This document shows, piece after piece, positions 36,166 to 47,303 of a DNA stretch of 64,000 bases. Below the pieces are notes generated by a model that was given only the letters and a program-made list of their open reading frames with translations, was not told the DNA's origin and made no database searches. The translations under genes were made by a program, and so were the position numbers. The stretch comes from Catonia carolina. Taxonomy: Eukaryota; Arthropoda; Insecta; Hemiptera; Achilidae. Every line of letters begins with the position of its first letter. The stretch's first letter is position 1. Where the stretch lies: contig JAQMRL010000006.1 of assembly GCA_035578175.1 (NCBI GenBank), positions 52,490,001 through 52,554,000 on the forward strand, written 5' to 3'.

Positions 36166-36500
36166 GTAAATATAATTATATTGATTTCATTTATTTCTAA
36201 ATTTCATATCAAATAAAATATTTTAAATAAAAAGGAAGTTAGTTTTATAACATCCCTGGTATTTAATACTACATAATACTGTAATGATGTTCAAGGTAAG
36301 GTATGAAATGTTTTTTCTGTAGAACACATTATCAGTATAAACAAAATATAAGGTAGCCTGTTATATTTTAAGATAAATTGTAAAAATATATACAGTAAAC
36401 ACATTTTTAACTGTGAAGAAAGTTAACGCACGTTCTGTTCAAATCTTAATAATATTATAAAATTTAAAAAACCCGACACAAGAAATATAAAAGTTAAAAA
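36166..36500. other. Intronic AT-rich DNA, nothing recognised
   Basis: No features seen. Confidence 0.5.
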
Positions 36501-37464
36501 TCTGGTGTGAAACACTTACACAACTTTCTCTTGCCTATGCAAATAATTAATAATAAACCTAACATTATTAATAAAATATTAGAAATAAACAAAAACTAAC
36601 CTCAAAAACATAACCTTATTTTAATCATGAGTGAATGACGCAAAATGAAAATCGAACTCAATTTGGCTTAAAAAAAAACGGAAAATCACACTTTCACGCT
36701 AAACTAGGCTCTGTAGAGAAAAATGCTCTAAATAAAAGTTGTAGATCTCTTAATTTTCTATAAATTTTGATTATATACACTTTTGTCGTAAAATGCATAC
36801 CAAGGCCGAAATCTTTAAAAAATCGATTTTTCTCACGTTTTCGTGAGAAAAAAACAGAAAATCGCTAATTACCGCTAAACTAAGCGTTATACAAAAAAAT
36901 GTTTGAAATAAAAGATGTAGGATTGTAAAATCTCTACAACTTTTATTATATAAGTGTTTGCTCTAAATTGCATATTAAAGCCGTAATTTTAAAAAAAAAC
37001 TATGTTTTTACGTGAAAACAGCCTCACCCAGAATTTCAGCAAACATGGCGCCTACCCTATCTTGTAGAGAATAAAAAATTGAGTAAATGAGGCGATTTTA
37101 AAAAAAATCGTAGGACCAGTTTTTGAGAAAATTGCAAAACAGTGAAAAATTATACGAATAAACTACTACCTCCGGTTGACCGATTTTGATGAAAATGTTC
37201 GTGTCGGGTCCCGTAGTGGTATGTAACTTAAGTTTCAAGTTTCAAGTTCGTACGATGTTCCGTTCTTGAGATATTCTGTTCACACACAGACAGACAGACA
37301 CACACACACACACACACACACACAGACCAATCGCTAAAAACATGTTTTTTGGGTTCAGGGGGTCTGAAAACGTATAGATCCGGTGAAAACTCGATTTCGA
37401 AAAATCGACATGAAAACAATACTTTCCTTCCTATATATTCATATAGGCAAGAGAAAGTAAAAAA
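36501..37464 (+). mobile_element. H element, full length, tandem copy 1
   Basis: The clearest H copy. It starts TCTGGTGTGAAACACTTACA. (CA)n-type tract lies at 37281-37323, the 3' hairpin at 37430-37447 and GGCAAGAGAAAGT at 37446-37458. It is followed by an A run and directly by the next copy's TCTGG at 37465, giving a 964-bp period. Confidence 0.85.
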
Positions 37465-38911
37465 TCTGGTGTGAAACACTCACTCGACTTTCTCTTGGCA
37501 ATGCAAATCATGAACAATGTAATCTAATAACAAAACATATGAAATAAACATAAAACGAACCTCAAAAAAACCTAACCTTATTATAAATTATCAGTAAAAG
37601 GCGCAAAATGAAAATGAATGTTTGGCTTAAAAATACGGAAAATCACTCTTTCACGCTAGACTAGGCTCTGTAGAGAAAAATTCTATAACTAAAAGTTGTA
37701 GATCTTTTAATTCCTATAAATTTTATTATATACACCTTTGTCGTAAAATGCATACTAAGGCTGAAATCTATTTTTACAAGTTTTCTTAAGAAAAAAAACA
37801 GAAAATTTCTAATTACCGCTAAACTAAGCCTTAAACAAAAAAATGTTTGAAATAAAAGTTATAGGATTTTAAATTCTTTACAATTTTTATTATATACATT
37901 TTTGCGCTAAAGTGCATATTAAAGTTGTAATCTTACAAAAAAACAATTATTTTTCGTAAAAACAGCCCCTCCAAGAATTTTAGCAGACATGGCACCTACT
38001 TATCTTGTAGAGCATAAAAAATTTAAGAATGAGCCGATTTCAAAAAAAGTTGTAGGAGCCGTTTTTGAGAAAATCGCAAATAGATAAAAAATTACACGAA
38101 TAAACTACTATACTTTCGGTTGACCGATTTTAATGAAAATGTTTGTGTCAGGTTCTCTAGTGGTATCTAACTTAAGTTTCAAGTTTTAAGTTCGCACGAT
38201 GTTCCGTTCTTGAGATATTCTGTTCACACACACAAACACACACACGCGCGCGCGCGCGCACGAACACACACACACACACACAGACCAATCGCTAAAAACA
38301 TATTTTTTAGGTTCAGGGAGTCTAAAAACGTGTAGATCCTGTGAGAAAACTCGATTTTAAAAAATTGCCACGAAAACAATAGTTTCCTTCCTGAATCCTG
38401 AATCCTGGTTGAGAGGGCTAAGAAGCCCTATGATGGCGACATCGTGTTAAGGAACACCTGGTCGCTCGGGGAACAATATAACAGAACAATTGCAACCTCA
38501 AGAAATTTAGGGGGAATTTTATAGTTTAAATAGGAAATAGGATTCTGGTTCGTGGGACATTGGAACTGGGACTTGAAAGGAGGTAATTTATTTTTAGAAG
38601 TTATTTGTGGAAAATTTAAATTAAGGGACAAGTGGGTTTAAGAGCGGCTCTTTTATTTTATTTTATTTTTCAGTGGCCTTTTTTCAGTTTTGTGGGAGGC
38701 CTATTATCTTGGTGAGGGGAAGGCATGCATTTTACTGAACGTGGACTAAAGGTATAATTTAAGGTAGGGGTTAGTTTATGATTTCAGGGGAGACGGAAAG
38801 GGTAGAGTTTGGCATAATCACCGGCCTTTTTATCTTCTGAGTGTTTATTAATTTAAAATGGCGGCTCTTTTCACCTTCCTGTATATTCATATAGGCAAGA
38901 GAAAGTAAAAA
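37465..38911 (+). mobile_element. H element, tandem copy 2, interrupted by a probable LTR
   Basis: Head starts at 37465, subterminal repeat at 37487-37499, and a CA/CG tract at 38225-38281. It breaks at 38391 in CCTTCC, resumes at 38874 with CCTTCCTGTATATTCATATA and ends GGCAAGAGAAAGT. Confidence 0.8.
38392..38873. mobile_element. Probable solo LTR, 482 bp
   Basis: The insertion starts TGAATCCTGAATCCTGG and ends GGCGGCTCTTTTCA, i.e. TG...CA. It is flanked by CCTTCC on both sides (38386-38391, 38874-38879), a plausible 5-6 bp target duplication. There is no internal coding region, A tail or inverted terminal repeat. A repeated GCGGCTCTTTT motif occurs inside. A solo LTR is the simplest reading; orientation is undetermined. 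Confidence 0.5.
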
Positions 38912-39439
38912 CATCAAAATATAAAAAGTTAAAAGTTATAAAGGGTAAAAAACAATATATATTAGCTCTGACAATACTTACGGTAAGTAAATAACAGTGG
39001 TATTAACTGTACGGTAACAAAATTAGTACTTTTATGGAGTTAAAAAACGGCTTAGGAATATCCATTATCAGTAATATCCATATACAATTAACAAAGGATC
39101 CTCTTTTATACTATAATCGTATCTTTTAAATAAAATGTTAATCTTTACTGTACTTTTATTAAAAACAGAAAAAAATCTTGAAAGGAACTTATTAAAACAT
39201 AATGTGAGCAGTGCAGAGTAAAGTACTTTACTATCAGATCTCCAGTTTTAAAACAAAATAATCTCCCACCTGTTTATTTCAACAAAGACCCTTTAGGGAA
39301 TAAATAAGAGATTCAAAGAGATTAAAATAGTCGTGTTATTTTCATTAGAGATATTTTAGTTTTCAAATAATTAGGCCTACCTTTTAGTTTTTTGAATATT
39401 TTTATTTTATTTTTTTTATTTTAGTATTTTTTTATTTTA
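38912..39439. other. Intronic AT-rich DNA, nothing recognised
   Basis: No features beyond T/A-rich runs at 39395-39440. Confidence 0.5.
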
Positions 39440-39523
39440 TTTTGCCTTACATGAATATATTACAGGGAAATAAAGTATTGTTTTATGTCGATTTTTCGAA
39501 ATTGAGTTTTCTCCGTAAACATC
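39440..39523 (-). repeat. H element terminal fragment
   Basis: About 85 bp of the H 3' end in minus orientation (TGCCTTACATGAATATATTA ... GTCGATTTTTCGAAATTGAG). Confidence 0.6.
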
Positions 39524-39547
39524 TCGTAGTTCATCTTACTATAAAAA

Positions 39548-40346
39548 TCTGGAGTGAAACACTCATACTACTTTCTCTTGGCAATGCAAATAATGACCGA
39601 TATAACCTATAATTAATTAGTAATAAAACATTACAAATAAACAAAAAACGAACCTCAAAAAAACCTTATTTTAATTATGAGTGAAAGACGCAAAATGAAA
39701 ATCAACCTCAGTTTGGCTTAAAAATAAGGAAAATCACTCTTTCACGCTAAACTAGGCTCTTTAGAGAAAAATTCTCATAAGTTGTAGATCTGTTAATTTC
39801 CTATAAATTTGATTACCTATAGGCCTACACTTTTGGCGTAAAATACATACTAAGGCTGAAATCTTAAATAAATCGGGTTTTGTACACGTTTTCGTGAGAA
39901 AAAAAACAGAAAATTGCTAATTACCGCTAAACTAAGCGTTATACAAGAAATGTTTGAAATAAAAGTTTTAGGATTTTAAATTCTCTACAACTTTTATTAT
40001 AGCTACACATTTTTGTGCTAAAATGCAAATTAAGTCGAAATCTTAAAAAAACAATTTTTTTACAAGAAAACAACCTCCCCAAGAATTTCAGCAGACATGG
40101 CGCCTATTCTCTATGTTGTAAAGCAAAAAACATTCAGTAAATCAGGCGATTTTGAAAAAAAAGCAAGAGCCGTTTTTGAGAAAATTGCAAAAAAAGTGAA
40201 AAATTACACGAACAAACTACTACTTCCGGTTGACCGATTTTGATGAAAATGTTCGTGTCGGGTCCGGTAGTAGTATCTAACTTAAGTTTCAAGTTCGTAC
40301 GATGTTCCGTTCTTGAGATATTCTGTTCATACACGCACACGCGCGG

Positions 40347-40385
<39 letters not shown>

Positions 40386-40519
40386 AATTGCTAAAAACAT
40401 GTTTTTTGGGTTCAGGGGGTCTAAAAACGCGTAGATCCGGTGAAAACTCGATTTCGAAAAATCAAGATGAAAACAATACTTTTCTTCCTATATATTCATA
40501 TGGGCAAGAGAAAGTAAAA
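39548..40519 (+). mobile_element. H element, full length
   Basis: TCTGGAGTGAAACACTCATA at the head, the standard body, (CA)n with CG interruptions at 40325-40383, the hairpin and GGGCAAGAGAAAGT at the end. Confidence 0.8.
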
Positions 40520-40667
40520 ATGTGATAGGTGAATTTTTTAAACTCACCGGGTTGGTCTAGAGGTAAAGTCGTCGCCGCCTCGAATCAGCTGTTTGACAGC
40601 TGATGTACGGAGACGAAGGTTCCTCGGTTCAAATCCTAGTAACTTTTATATGGGTTTGAATACTAAC

Positions 40668-40898
40668 CTTAACGAACTAGAGACTGCAGATGAAGGCAGA
40701 GCATAGTGACCTAGATCACAGCACAGAGCCAATTGACTTTCGTTAATCGTATCCTGCGTTGTCCCGTTGTGGATGACAGCCTAACAAATGTCAGCTGGAG
40801 ATCGGTGGAACAGAGTGTTACTTAGCAAAGGGACAACCTCACACCCGACCTTGGTTGTTATTGGCTAGATCTCATCTGCAGTCTTTGGTTCGTTGGGG
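40668..40898. mobile_element. Small MITE in SINE-B
   Basis: Inverted ends AACGAACTAGAGACTGCAGA (40671) and, from the right, AACGAACCAAAGACTGCAGA, about 23 bp with 3 mismatches. TA-containing flanks suggest a Tc1/mariner-type target. Internal sequence is relatively GC-rich and non-coding. Confidence 0.6.
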
Positions 40899-41037
40899 TA
40901 TAGACAGTGGTTACTGGTTTACTTTGATGGTTGGAAAATCAATTAACGATACTTTCTTAGGAATGGTAGGACTGATTCTGTACAAGACTACACCTCATTT
41001 ACAAATTTTACTTATCATCCTCATCTCATTGGGTCAT

Positions 41038-41408
41038 TAGCCGAAAGGTTAGTTTGAACCTGTAGAGGTTTTACTAAGTAAAACGAGGAGTGAGGTGGTT
41101 TACAATTGCCTTCCTCACTGCGTGGAAAAACGCTTATCAGCATGCCGGGCCCTCTGAAAAGCACATATTTTCCACTCTGCAAATGACAACTTCACTTCGT
41201 TCACCACAAGATCTGGGTGTATAATGAAATTCATTACTTTCAGAGAAGATAACTCTGATTAGTGTCTTTTACACCTCTATCTCTTCTGTTTTTAAATGAT
41301 TCAGTCATTTAATTGGCTGACCATGTGATAAGAAACCGAACTATTTATTTTAGCCCTGCAACAAACAGATTGAGTGTAAATAATTTGACACTCCACCTGT
41401 CTGTTACG
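41038..41408 (-). repeat. SINE-C in SINE-B
   Basis: Plus strand runs from TAGCCGAAAGGTTAGTTTGA to CACTCCACCTGTCTGTTACG. The 3' tail is missing. The junction falls in GGTCAT, which both SINEs share, so the tail may have been lost there. Confidence 0.7.
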
Positions 41409-41475
41409 GCCAAGGGTTGATTATTGTTTTTAAATTGAATAGATTGAAACGTACATAGATAAGAAATAAAAAAAA

Positions 41476-41618
41476 GGCGCCTCCTTAGCGCAGTGGTTAG
41501 CACGTTAACCTACCAGGGTCTGGAAATTTTCACAGTCAAAACTCAGACACATTAATAAAATCCACCGTAGTTGCTAATAACTAAGTAGTTAATGCGACTT
41601 TAAATAAAAAAAAAAATT
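41476..41618 (+). repeat. SINE-A, B box partly lost
   Basis: GGCGCCTCCTTAGCGCAGTG with A box TTAGCGCAGTGGTTAG, then AGGGTCTGGAAATTTT, the A-family body and a poly(A). It follows directly on the SINE-B tail. Confidence 0.65.
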
Positions 41619-41639
41619 TAATATAAAATAATTGGCGAT

Positions 41640-41790
41640 TATATCATGTCTTTTTTTGGTTTAACGTCCGATTGCTTTGCAATTACTGCTAAGTCAGACG
41701 GTAAGTAGGTCAATAGATGAAAATGTGTGACGAAAAAATGGACCGGGAATCGAACCCGGGACTCTAGCGTAGAAGCAAGTAAATACTGAT
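41640..41790 (-). repeat. SINE-D
   Basis: Minus strand: B box GGGTTCGATTCCC, CATTTTTTCGTCACACATTT, and the end GACGTTAAACCAAAAAAAG. The A-box region is partly lost (GCTTCTACGCTAGAGTCC). Confidence 0.7.
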
Positions 41791-42520
41791 GTCAAAAAAA
41801 TTCCTATTTAAATTTTTAATTGGTTTTATTTGTACAGACGTGATTTGTTTTTCATCGTGTAAGGTTGTGTGAAAAGTCTCTAGTACATTCTTTAATACGA
41901 TTCTGTTCACTTCCATCATTACACTTTTGTTAAATGACTTTTATGAATAAATAACACTATGAATAAATAAGTTAATCTACATTATTACGTAAAATAAGAT
42001 AATATTTTTAATTAGGGTTAAAAAAAGGTGACTTACTTAAACTTCTATTAGGTTTTACTTTTAAAAAGAGAGGACAAATTTATATTTTATCCATTTAAAA
42101 ATTATATAATTGATACATCATTACCTTAGAAATATTTTTTTTGTATTACCATAAGAACGCTTCAAGATGTAAATTTGTCATATCTTTATTTCATTAGGTC
42201 GGTCAATATTGTGATAAAAACACTGGCATAAATCCAGAATACATTTAAATAAATTATAATACCCACGAAGAAATAAATAAAAATAAACAACACTAAACCG
42301 TAAAACTTTCTTTCTATTTTAAACATTTGAAGAATGTATCTATTTTAATACTCTGCGTTAACAGTTTTGGAAGTTATTGGAAACAGAAAAAAGAAAAGGC
42401 ATAAAGAAAGGGTTTATGACCAGCAAATAAGCTTTTTATAGGTTTCCAGAACTTTGTTTACTTCCGCTATGGTTTTATAAAAGAGGACAATATTTAACAT
42501 ACCACATCAAGCTTAATCAT
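41791..42520. other. Intronic AT-rich DNA, nothing recognised
   Basis: No coding signal or repeat match. Confidence 0.5.
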
Positions 42521-42581
42521 TATACTGGTTGTCCCAAAAGTCCGAGTAAAATATTTAAAATAAGGGAAATTTCAAGATATA

Positions 42582-43933
42582 CGAGGTATGGCTATTAAAT
42601 AACGAGACTGACGTGGTAAAAAATTTAATTTTAATTTTATACATAATCACTTTTTCTGCCCATAACAGACAGGTGAAGTGTCAAATTATTTACACTCAAT
42701 CTGTTTGTTCCAGGGCTAAAATAAATAGTTTTGTTTCTTATCACATGGTCAGCCAATTAAATGACTGAATCATTTAAGAACAGAAGAGGTAGAGGTGTAG
42801 AAGACACTAATCAGAGTTATCTCCTCTGAAAGTAATGAATTTCATTATACAGCCAGACCCTGTGGTGGATGAATTGACGGTGTCATTTGCAAAGTGGAAA
42901 ATTGTGCTTTTCAGAGGGCCCTGCATGCTGATAAGCGTACGTTTCCACTCAGTGAGGAAGGCAATGGTAAACCATCTCACTCCTCGATTTACTTAGTAAA
43001 ACCTCTGCAGGTTCAAACCAGCCTTTTGGCTGATGACCTCAACAACAACAACAACAATCACTTTTTGTCACCTTCAATATACACTCCTTCTCTATCCCTA
43101 CAACGCTCCATGCGAATTTTCCATGTTGGAAACAGTGCTGGAAGTAATCTTCTGTCAGCTCCTTCAGAACACATGCCTCTCAGAAATGTTTGAAATGAAG
43201 CTCGCAAAAATGTTTGTACTGACATTTTGTACGCGATTGAAAATGACCCAAATTTTTTTGAAACGATAATAACATGTGATGAAACGTGATTTTTTACTTA
43301 TGATCCGGAAACGAAGCGCCAATCCATGCACTGGAACAGCTGAACTTCACCGAGAGCCAAAAAAGCTCGAATGAGCAAGCCAAAATTTAAAATAATGATG
43401 ATTGATTTTTTTGATATCCATGGGTTTGTGTAACTTCACTGGGTTCGTGAAGATCAAACAATTAATCAATATTACTACTTTGAGGTACTTTCTGAACTAA
43501 GTTAAAGAGTAAGGAAAAATCGCCCCGAAATGTGGAAGGACAAATCATGGGTTCTCCACCAAGACAATGCGCCAGCTCATTCCGTGTTATCTGTCAAGAG
43601 GTTTTTAGCCAAATACACCATCTCAGTGTTAGGACATCCACCTTATTCACCAGATCTTGCACCATGTGACTTCTACCTGTTCCGCAAGGTGAAATCTGCA
43701 TTAAAAGGGACAAGATTTGAGTCTGTGGAAGCTGTAAAAGAGAAAGCGGCACGTATCCTGAAAGAGCTGACAGAAGATAACTTCCAGCACTGTTTCCAAT
43801 AATGGAAAATTCCCATGGAGCGTTGTAGGGATATATAATGAGTGTATATTGAAGGTGACAATAAGTGATTATGTATAAAATAAAAATAATTTTTTTTACA
43901 ACTTCAGTCTCGTAATTTAATAGCCCCACCTCG
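42582..43933 (+). mobile_element. Mariner derivative with inverted-duplicated 3' end, copy 2
   Basis: TA flanks (42580-42581, 43934-43935). Minus SINE-C it is about 941 bp, with the same layout as the 4846-5781 copy: ~190-bp inverted ends and no N-terminal HTH. An open frame at 43530-43802 holds WVLHQDNAPAHSVLSVKRF and YSPDLAPCDFYLFRKVK, with 34 residues between the two Asp, the DD34D signature. The first Asp block (TCDET) is followed by a stop. Inactive. Confidence 0.8.
42656..43055 (+). repeat. SINE-C, full length, inside mariner
   Basis: An exact 11-bp target duplication AATCACTTTTT (42645-42655, 43056-43066). 5' end CTGCCCATAACAGACAGG, 3' hairpin CAGCC-TTTT-GGCTG, tail (AAC)n. Confidence 0.85.
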
Positions 43934-44337
43934 TATGCATATGTAAACCGCACTCAAATACAAAATACTATTTTATGATAAACCAAAAGTTTGTCCGCCA
44001 TCATGAATGTAACTTTAACTTTTTTAAATGAAAAGGTGGTCATGCGACACATGATTTAAATGCAAAATTTCAAGACAAAAATGAATGGCGAAAATGCACA
44101 TCAATATCTTAAACGGTTTGGAAGATATTCGCCTTTCTTTCTATTTCAACAACACCTTATTGAATGTCACGAGATAACGAAACCATATGAGATATCGATG
44201 AGCGATTTTCGCACATCATTCAAATTGTCTTGAAATTTTGCGTTGAAATTTTGTGTCACATGACCATTTTACCTTATAAAAAATAAAGTTACATTCAAGA
44301 AGGAGGACAGAGTTTTTTGATTAATCAATAAAAATTA

Positions 44338-45039
44338 TTACTTTTTTGCCTATATGAATAAATAGGAATGAAAGTATTGTTTTCATGTCGGTTTTTCGTA
44401 ATCGAGTTTTCATCGGACATACACGTTTTCAAACCCCCAGAACCCAAAAAACATGTTTTTAGCAATTGTTATATGTGTATGTGAACAAAATATCTCAAGA
44501 ACGGAATACCGTACGAAGTTGAAACTTGAAACTTCAGTTAGGTAATACTAGAGGACCCGACACGAAGATGTTCATCAAAGTCTAATTTTCCCAAAAATGG
44601 CTCCCACGATTTTTTTAAAAATTACCTCATTTACTACATTTTTTATTCTTTACAAGATAAGGTAAGCGCCATGTCTGCTGAAATTCATGAAGAGGCTCTC
44701 TCGTAGAAAAAATGTTTTTTTAAAGATTTCAGCCTTAGTATGCATTTTAGGGCAATAGTGTATAAAAAAATAAAAGTTTAAGAAAACTTATAATCCTACG
44801 ACTTTTATTTTAAGCATTTTTCTGTACAGAGCCTAGTTTAGCGTGAAAGAGGTATTTTCCGTATTATTAAACAAAACTAAGGTTGGTTTTCATTTTGCGT
44901 CATTCACTCATAATTCAAATTAGGTTATGTTTTTGAGGTTAGTTTTTTGTTTATTTTCAATGTCATATTATTAATGTTAGGTTATATTGTTCATTACTTG
45001 CATTGACAAGAGAAAATTATGTGAGTGTTACACACCAAA
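44338..45039 (-). mobile_element. H element without CA tract
   Basis: Minus-orientation H with short TATATGTGTATGTG (44470-44483) where other copies carry (CA)n, and internal deletions. Head ends at 45039. It lies in the right arm of the foldback element and faces the plus copy at 45283. Confidence 0.75.
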
Positions 45040-45282
45040 TTTTTTTGCATTCGAGTAAAGTTCACGAATGCATGTACCTTGAAATTTCCTATACATTCGA
45101 AATATTTTGTCGTTCGACTTTTGATACATCCAGTATATAGTACAACTTTATTATGATGTATTTTAATTGTGTAGTGAAAATAGAAATGAAATGGTACATA
45201 CCTAAAGCGTTACTAATTTTATTACCCTATAAATGATTGCATCCATACATAAAAATCCATATGTTCTAGTTTTAAAAAAAAT

Positions 45283-46212
45283 CTGGTGAGAAACACTCAC
45301 ACAACTTTCTCTTGCCAATGCAAATAATTAACAATATCACCTAACATTAGTAATAAAACATTAGAAATAAACAAAAAACTAACCTCAATCACAGAACCTA
45401 ATTTTAAACATGAGTAAAAGACGCAAAATGAAAATCAACCTCAGTTTGGCTTCAAAATACGGAAAGTCTTATTTTCACGCTAAACTAGGCTCTGTAGAGA
45501 AAAATGTTTAAAATAAAAGTTGTAGATATTTTAATTTCCTATAAATTTTATTATATACACTTTTGTCGTAAAATGCATACTAGGGCTGAAATTTTAAATA
45601 AGTCGTGTTTTTTACGTTTTCGTGAGAAAAAACAGAAAATCGCTAATTACCGCTAAACTAAGCGTTACACAAAAAATATTTGAATTACAAGTTGTAGGAT
45701 TTTAAATTTTCTACAACTTTTATTATATACATTTTTGCGGTGAAGTGCATATTAACGTCGCAATCTTAAAAAGAATTGACTTTTTTACGGGGAAATTGCC
45801 TCCCCAAGAATTTCAGCAGAAATGGCGCCTACCTTATCTTGTAGAGAATGAGAAATATAGTAAATAAGGTGATTTTAAAAAAAAATCGTAGGAGCCGTTT
45901 TTGAGAAAATCGCAAAAAAGTAAAAAAATTACACTAATAAACTACTACTTCCGGTTGACCGATTTTGATGAAAATGTTCGTGTCCGGTCCTCTATTGTTA
46001 TCTTGAAACTTAAGTTTCAAGTTCGCACAATGTTTCGTTCTTGAGATATTTTGTTCACACACACACATACACACAGACAGACCAATCGCTAAAAAAATGT
46101 TTTTGAGTCAGGAGGTCTGAAAACGTGTAGATCCGGTGAAAACTCGATTTCGAAAAATCGACATGAAAACAATACTTTCCTTCCTGTATATTCATATAGG
46201 CAAGTGAAAGTA
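45283..46212 (+). mobile_element. H element, full length
   Basis: TCTGGTGAGAAACACTCACA at the start, the standard body, a short CACACACACA tract (46057-46080), and the end GGCAAGTGAAAGT. Confidence 0.8.
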
Positions 46213-46319
46213 ATAAATAATATTTTTTTGTTTTTTTATGTTTAGCGATTGATTGTTACATTAATGCTCATGATGAATGGTGATGATGACAACAAAGTGA
46301 TATAAATTTAGAAACAAAA

Positions 46320-46372
46320 TCTGGTGTGAAACACGCATACGGCTTTCGCTAGCCAATGCAAAAATAATAACA
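46320..46372 (+). repeat. H head fragment
   Basis: TCTGGTGTGAAACACGCATA then GCTTTCGCTAGCCAATGC, truncated after ~50 bp. Confidence 0.6.
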
Positions 46373-46884
46373 GGTCTACTAAATTTGTAAGTACAACAAT
46401 TTTACAAAATTAAAGGTTGTTTATATACCACTGTGATGATATAGTTATCCAAGTACAGGTACATTACTTACTATTTCGTTCAATGCAAATGAAACTAAAC
46501 AGTAATAAAAACGTTGCATAGTTTACATACCGGATCGACAATGAGTATTTTACCGGAAATACATAATAGGACCGGATAACCGCGCCCGCTTCACAAAGAA
46601 AAACAACCGAAATACGCCGTAATCATTATAATGATACCGATCTCTATTGAATGATGTCAATTATGAAACCTGCATTATCAATATTTGAAATTATTGAATC
46701 AAAAAAAAATTATTTGTACTTCAATGTAATGTTTTACAGATGTAGAATTCGTGAGATTTGACTTGCAACGTCGACTAGTTCAGTGACTACGGGCTATTCC
46801 CACGATGGTAGTTTACTAGCTTCTAGCTTCAAAATTACTAGCGTCGTGGGAATAGGGAATAGGGAAAAGGGAATTCCAAACTTT
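46373..46884. other. Unassigned DNA with a hairpin
   Basis: 46792-46858 holds inverted CTATTCCCACGA / TCGTGGGAATAG around TAGTTTACTAGC..TACTAGCG. It may be an end of an unrecognised MITE lying between two H fragments. Confidence 0.4.
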
Positions 46885-47262
46885 TGGAAACGTTGCTATT
46901 TTTGTGCTTACCCTATCTTGTAGAGCAAAATATATATATTAGATTTAGTACGATTTTTTAAAAAACCGTAAGGAGCCGTTTTTGAGAAAATTGAAAAAAA
47001 ATGAAAAATCTCACGAATAAACACTACTTCTGCGGGACCAATTTTGATGAAAATGTTGTTGAAGGAACACCAAGTAGTACCTAACTTACGTTCCTAATTA
47101 CAACTTCGTACGATTCCGTTCTTGAGATATTTTGCCCCCCCCCCACACATACAACAGTAAAAACATGTTTCTTCGGTTTAGAGGGATTGAAAACGTGTAT
47201 TTCCAGTGAAAACAATACTTTCCTTCCCTATTTACATTCAAAAAGGGCAAGCAAAAGTAAAC
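46885..47262 (+). repeat. H 3' part, degraded
   Basis: From CTTACCCTATCTTGTAGAGC through GAGCCGTTTTTGAGAAAATT to GGGCAAGCAAAAGT. The CA tract is replaced by C9 plus ACACAT. Confidence 0.65.
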
Positions 47263-47303
47263 AATTAATCTACCGTACATCTTGATTGACTGAATTAAAA
47301 GAA

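Larger units (their letters stand above)
40534..41475 (+). repeat. SINE-B with two nested insertions
   Basis: Head with A box (TGGTCTAGAGG), palindrome (CAGCTGTTTGACAGCTG) and B box (GGTTCAAATCC). The body is interrupted by a small MITE at ~40668-40898 and by minus-strand SINE-C at ~41038-41408. The tail resumes GGGTTGATTATTG and ends in an A run at 41475. Confidence 0.75.
42521..45137. mobile_element. Palindromic foldback element, both arms interrupted
   Basis: Outer ends TATACTGGTTGTCCCAAAAG (42521) and, from 45137, TATACTGGATGTATCAAAAG, continue inward as inverted arms that meet near 44150. The left arm is 42521-42581 plus 43936-44150. The right arm is 44160-44337 plus 45040-45137. Without the nested mariner and H copies each arm is about 270 bp. 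No transposase is present. Inner cores include ATGAATGTAACTTTAACTTT / CTTGAATGTAACTTTATTTT. Confidence 0.7.

Noticed and set aside
41030..41045. Recombination chimera between SINE-B and SINE-C
   Set aside because: SINE-B resumes after the SINE-C at 41409-41475, so a nested insertion explains it better.
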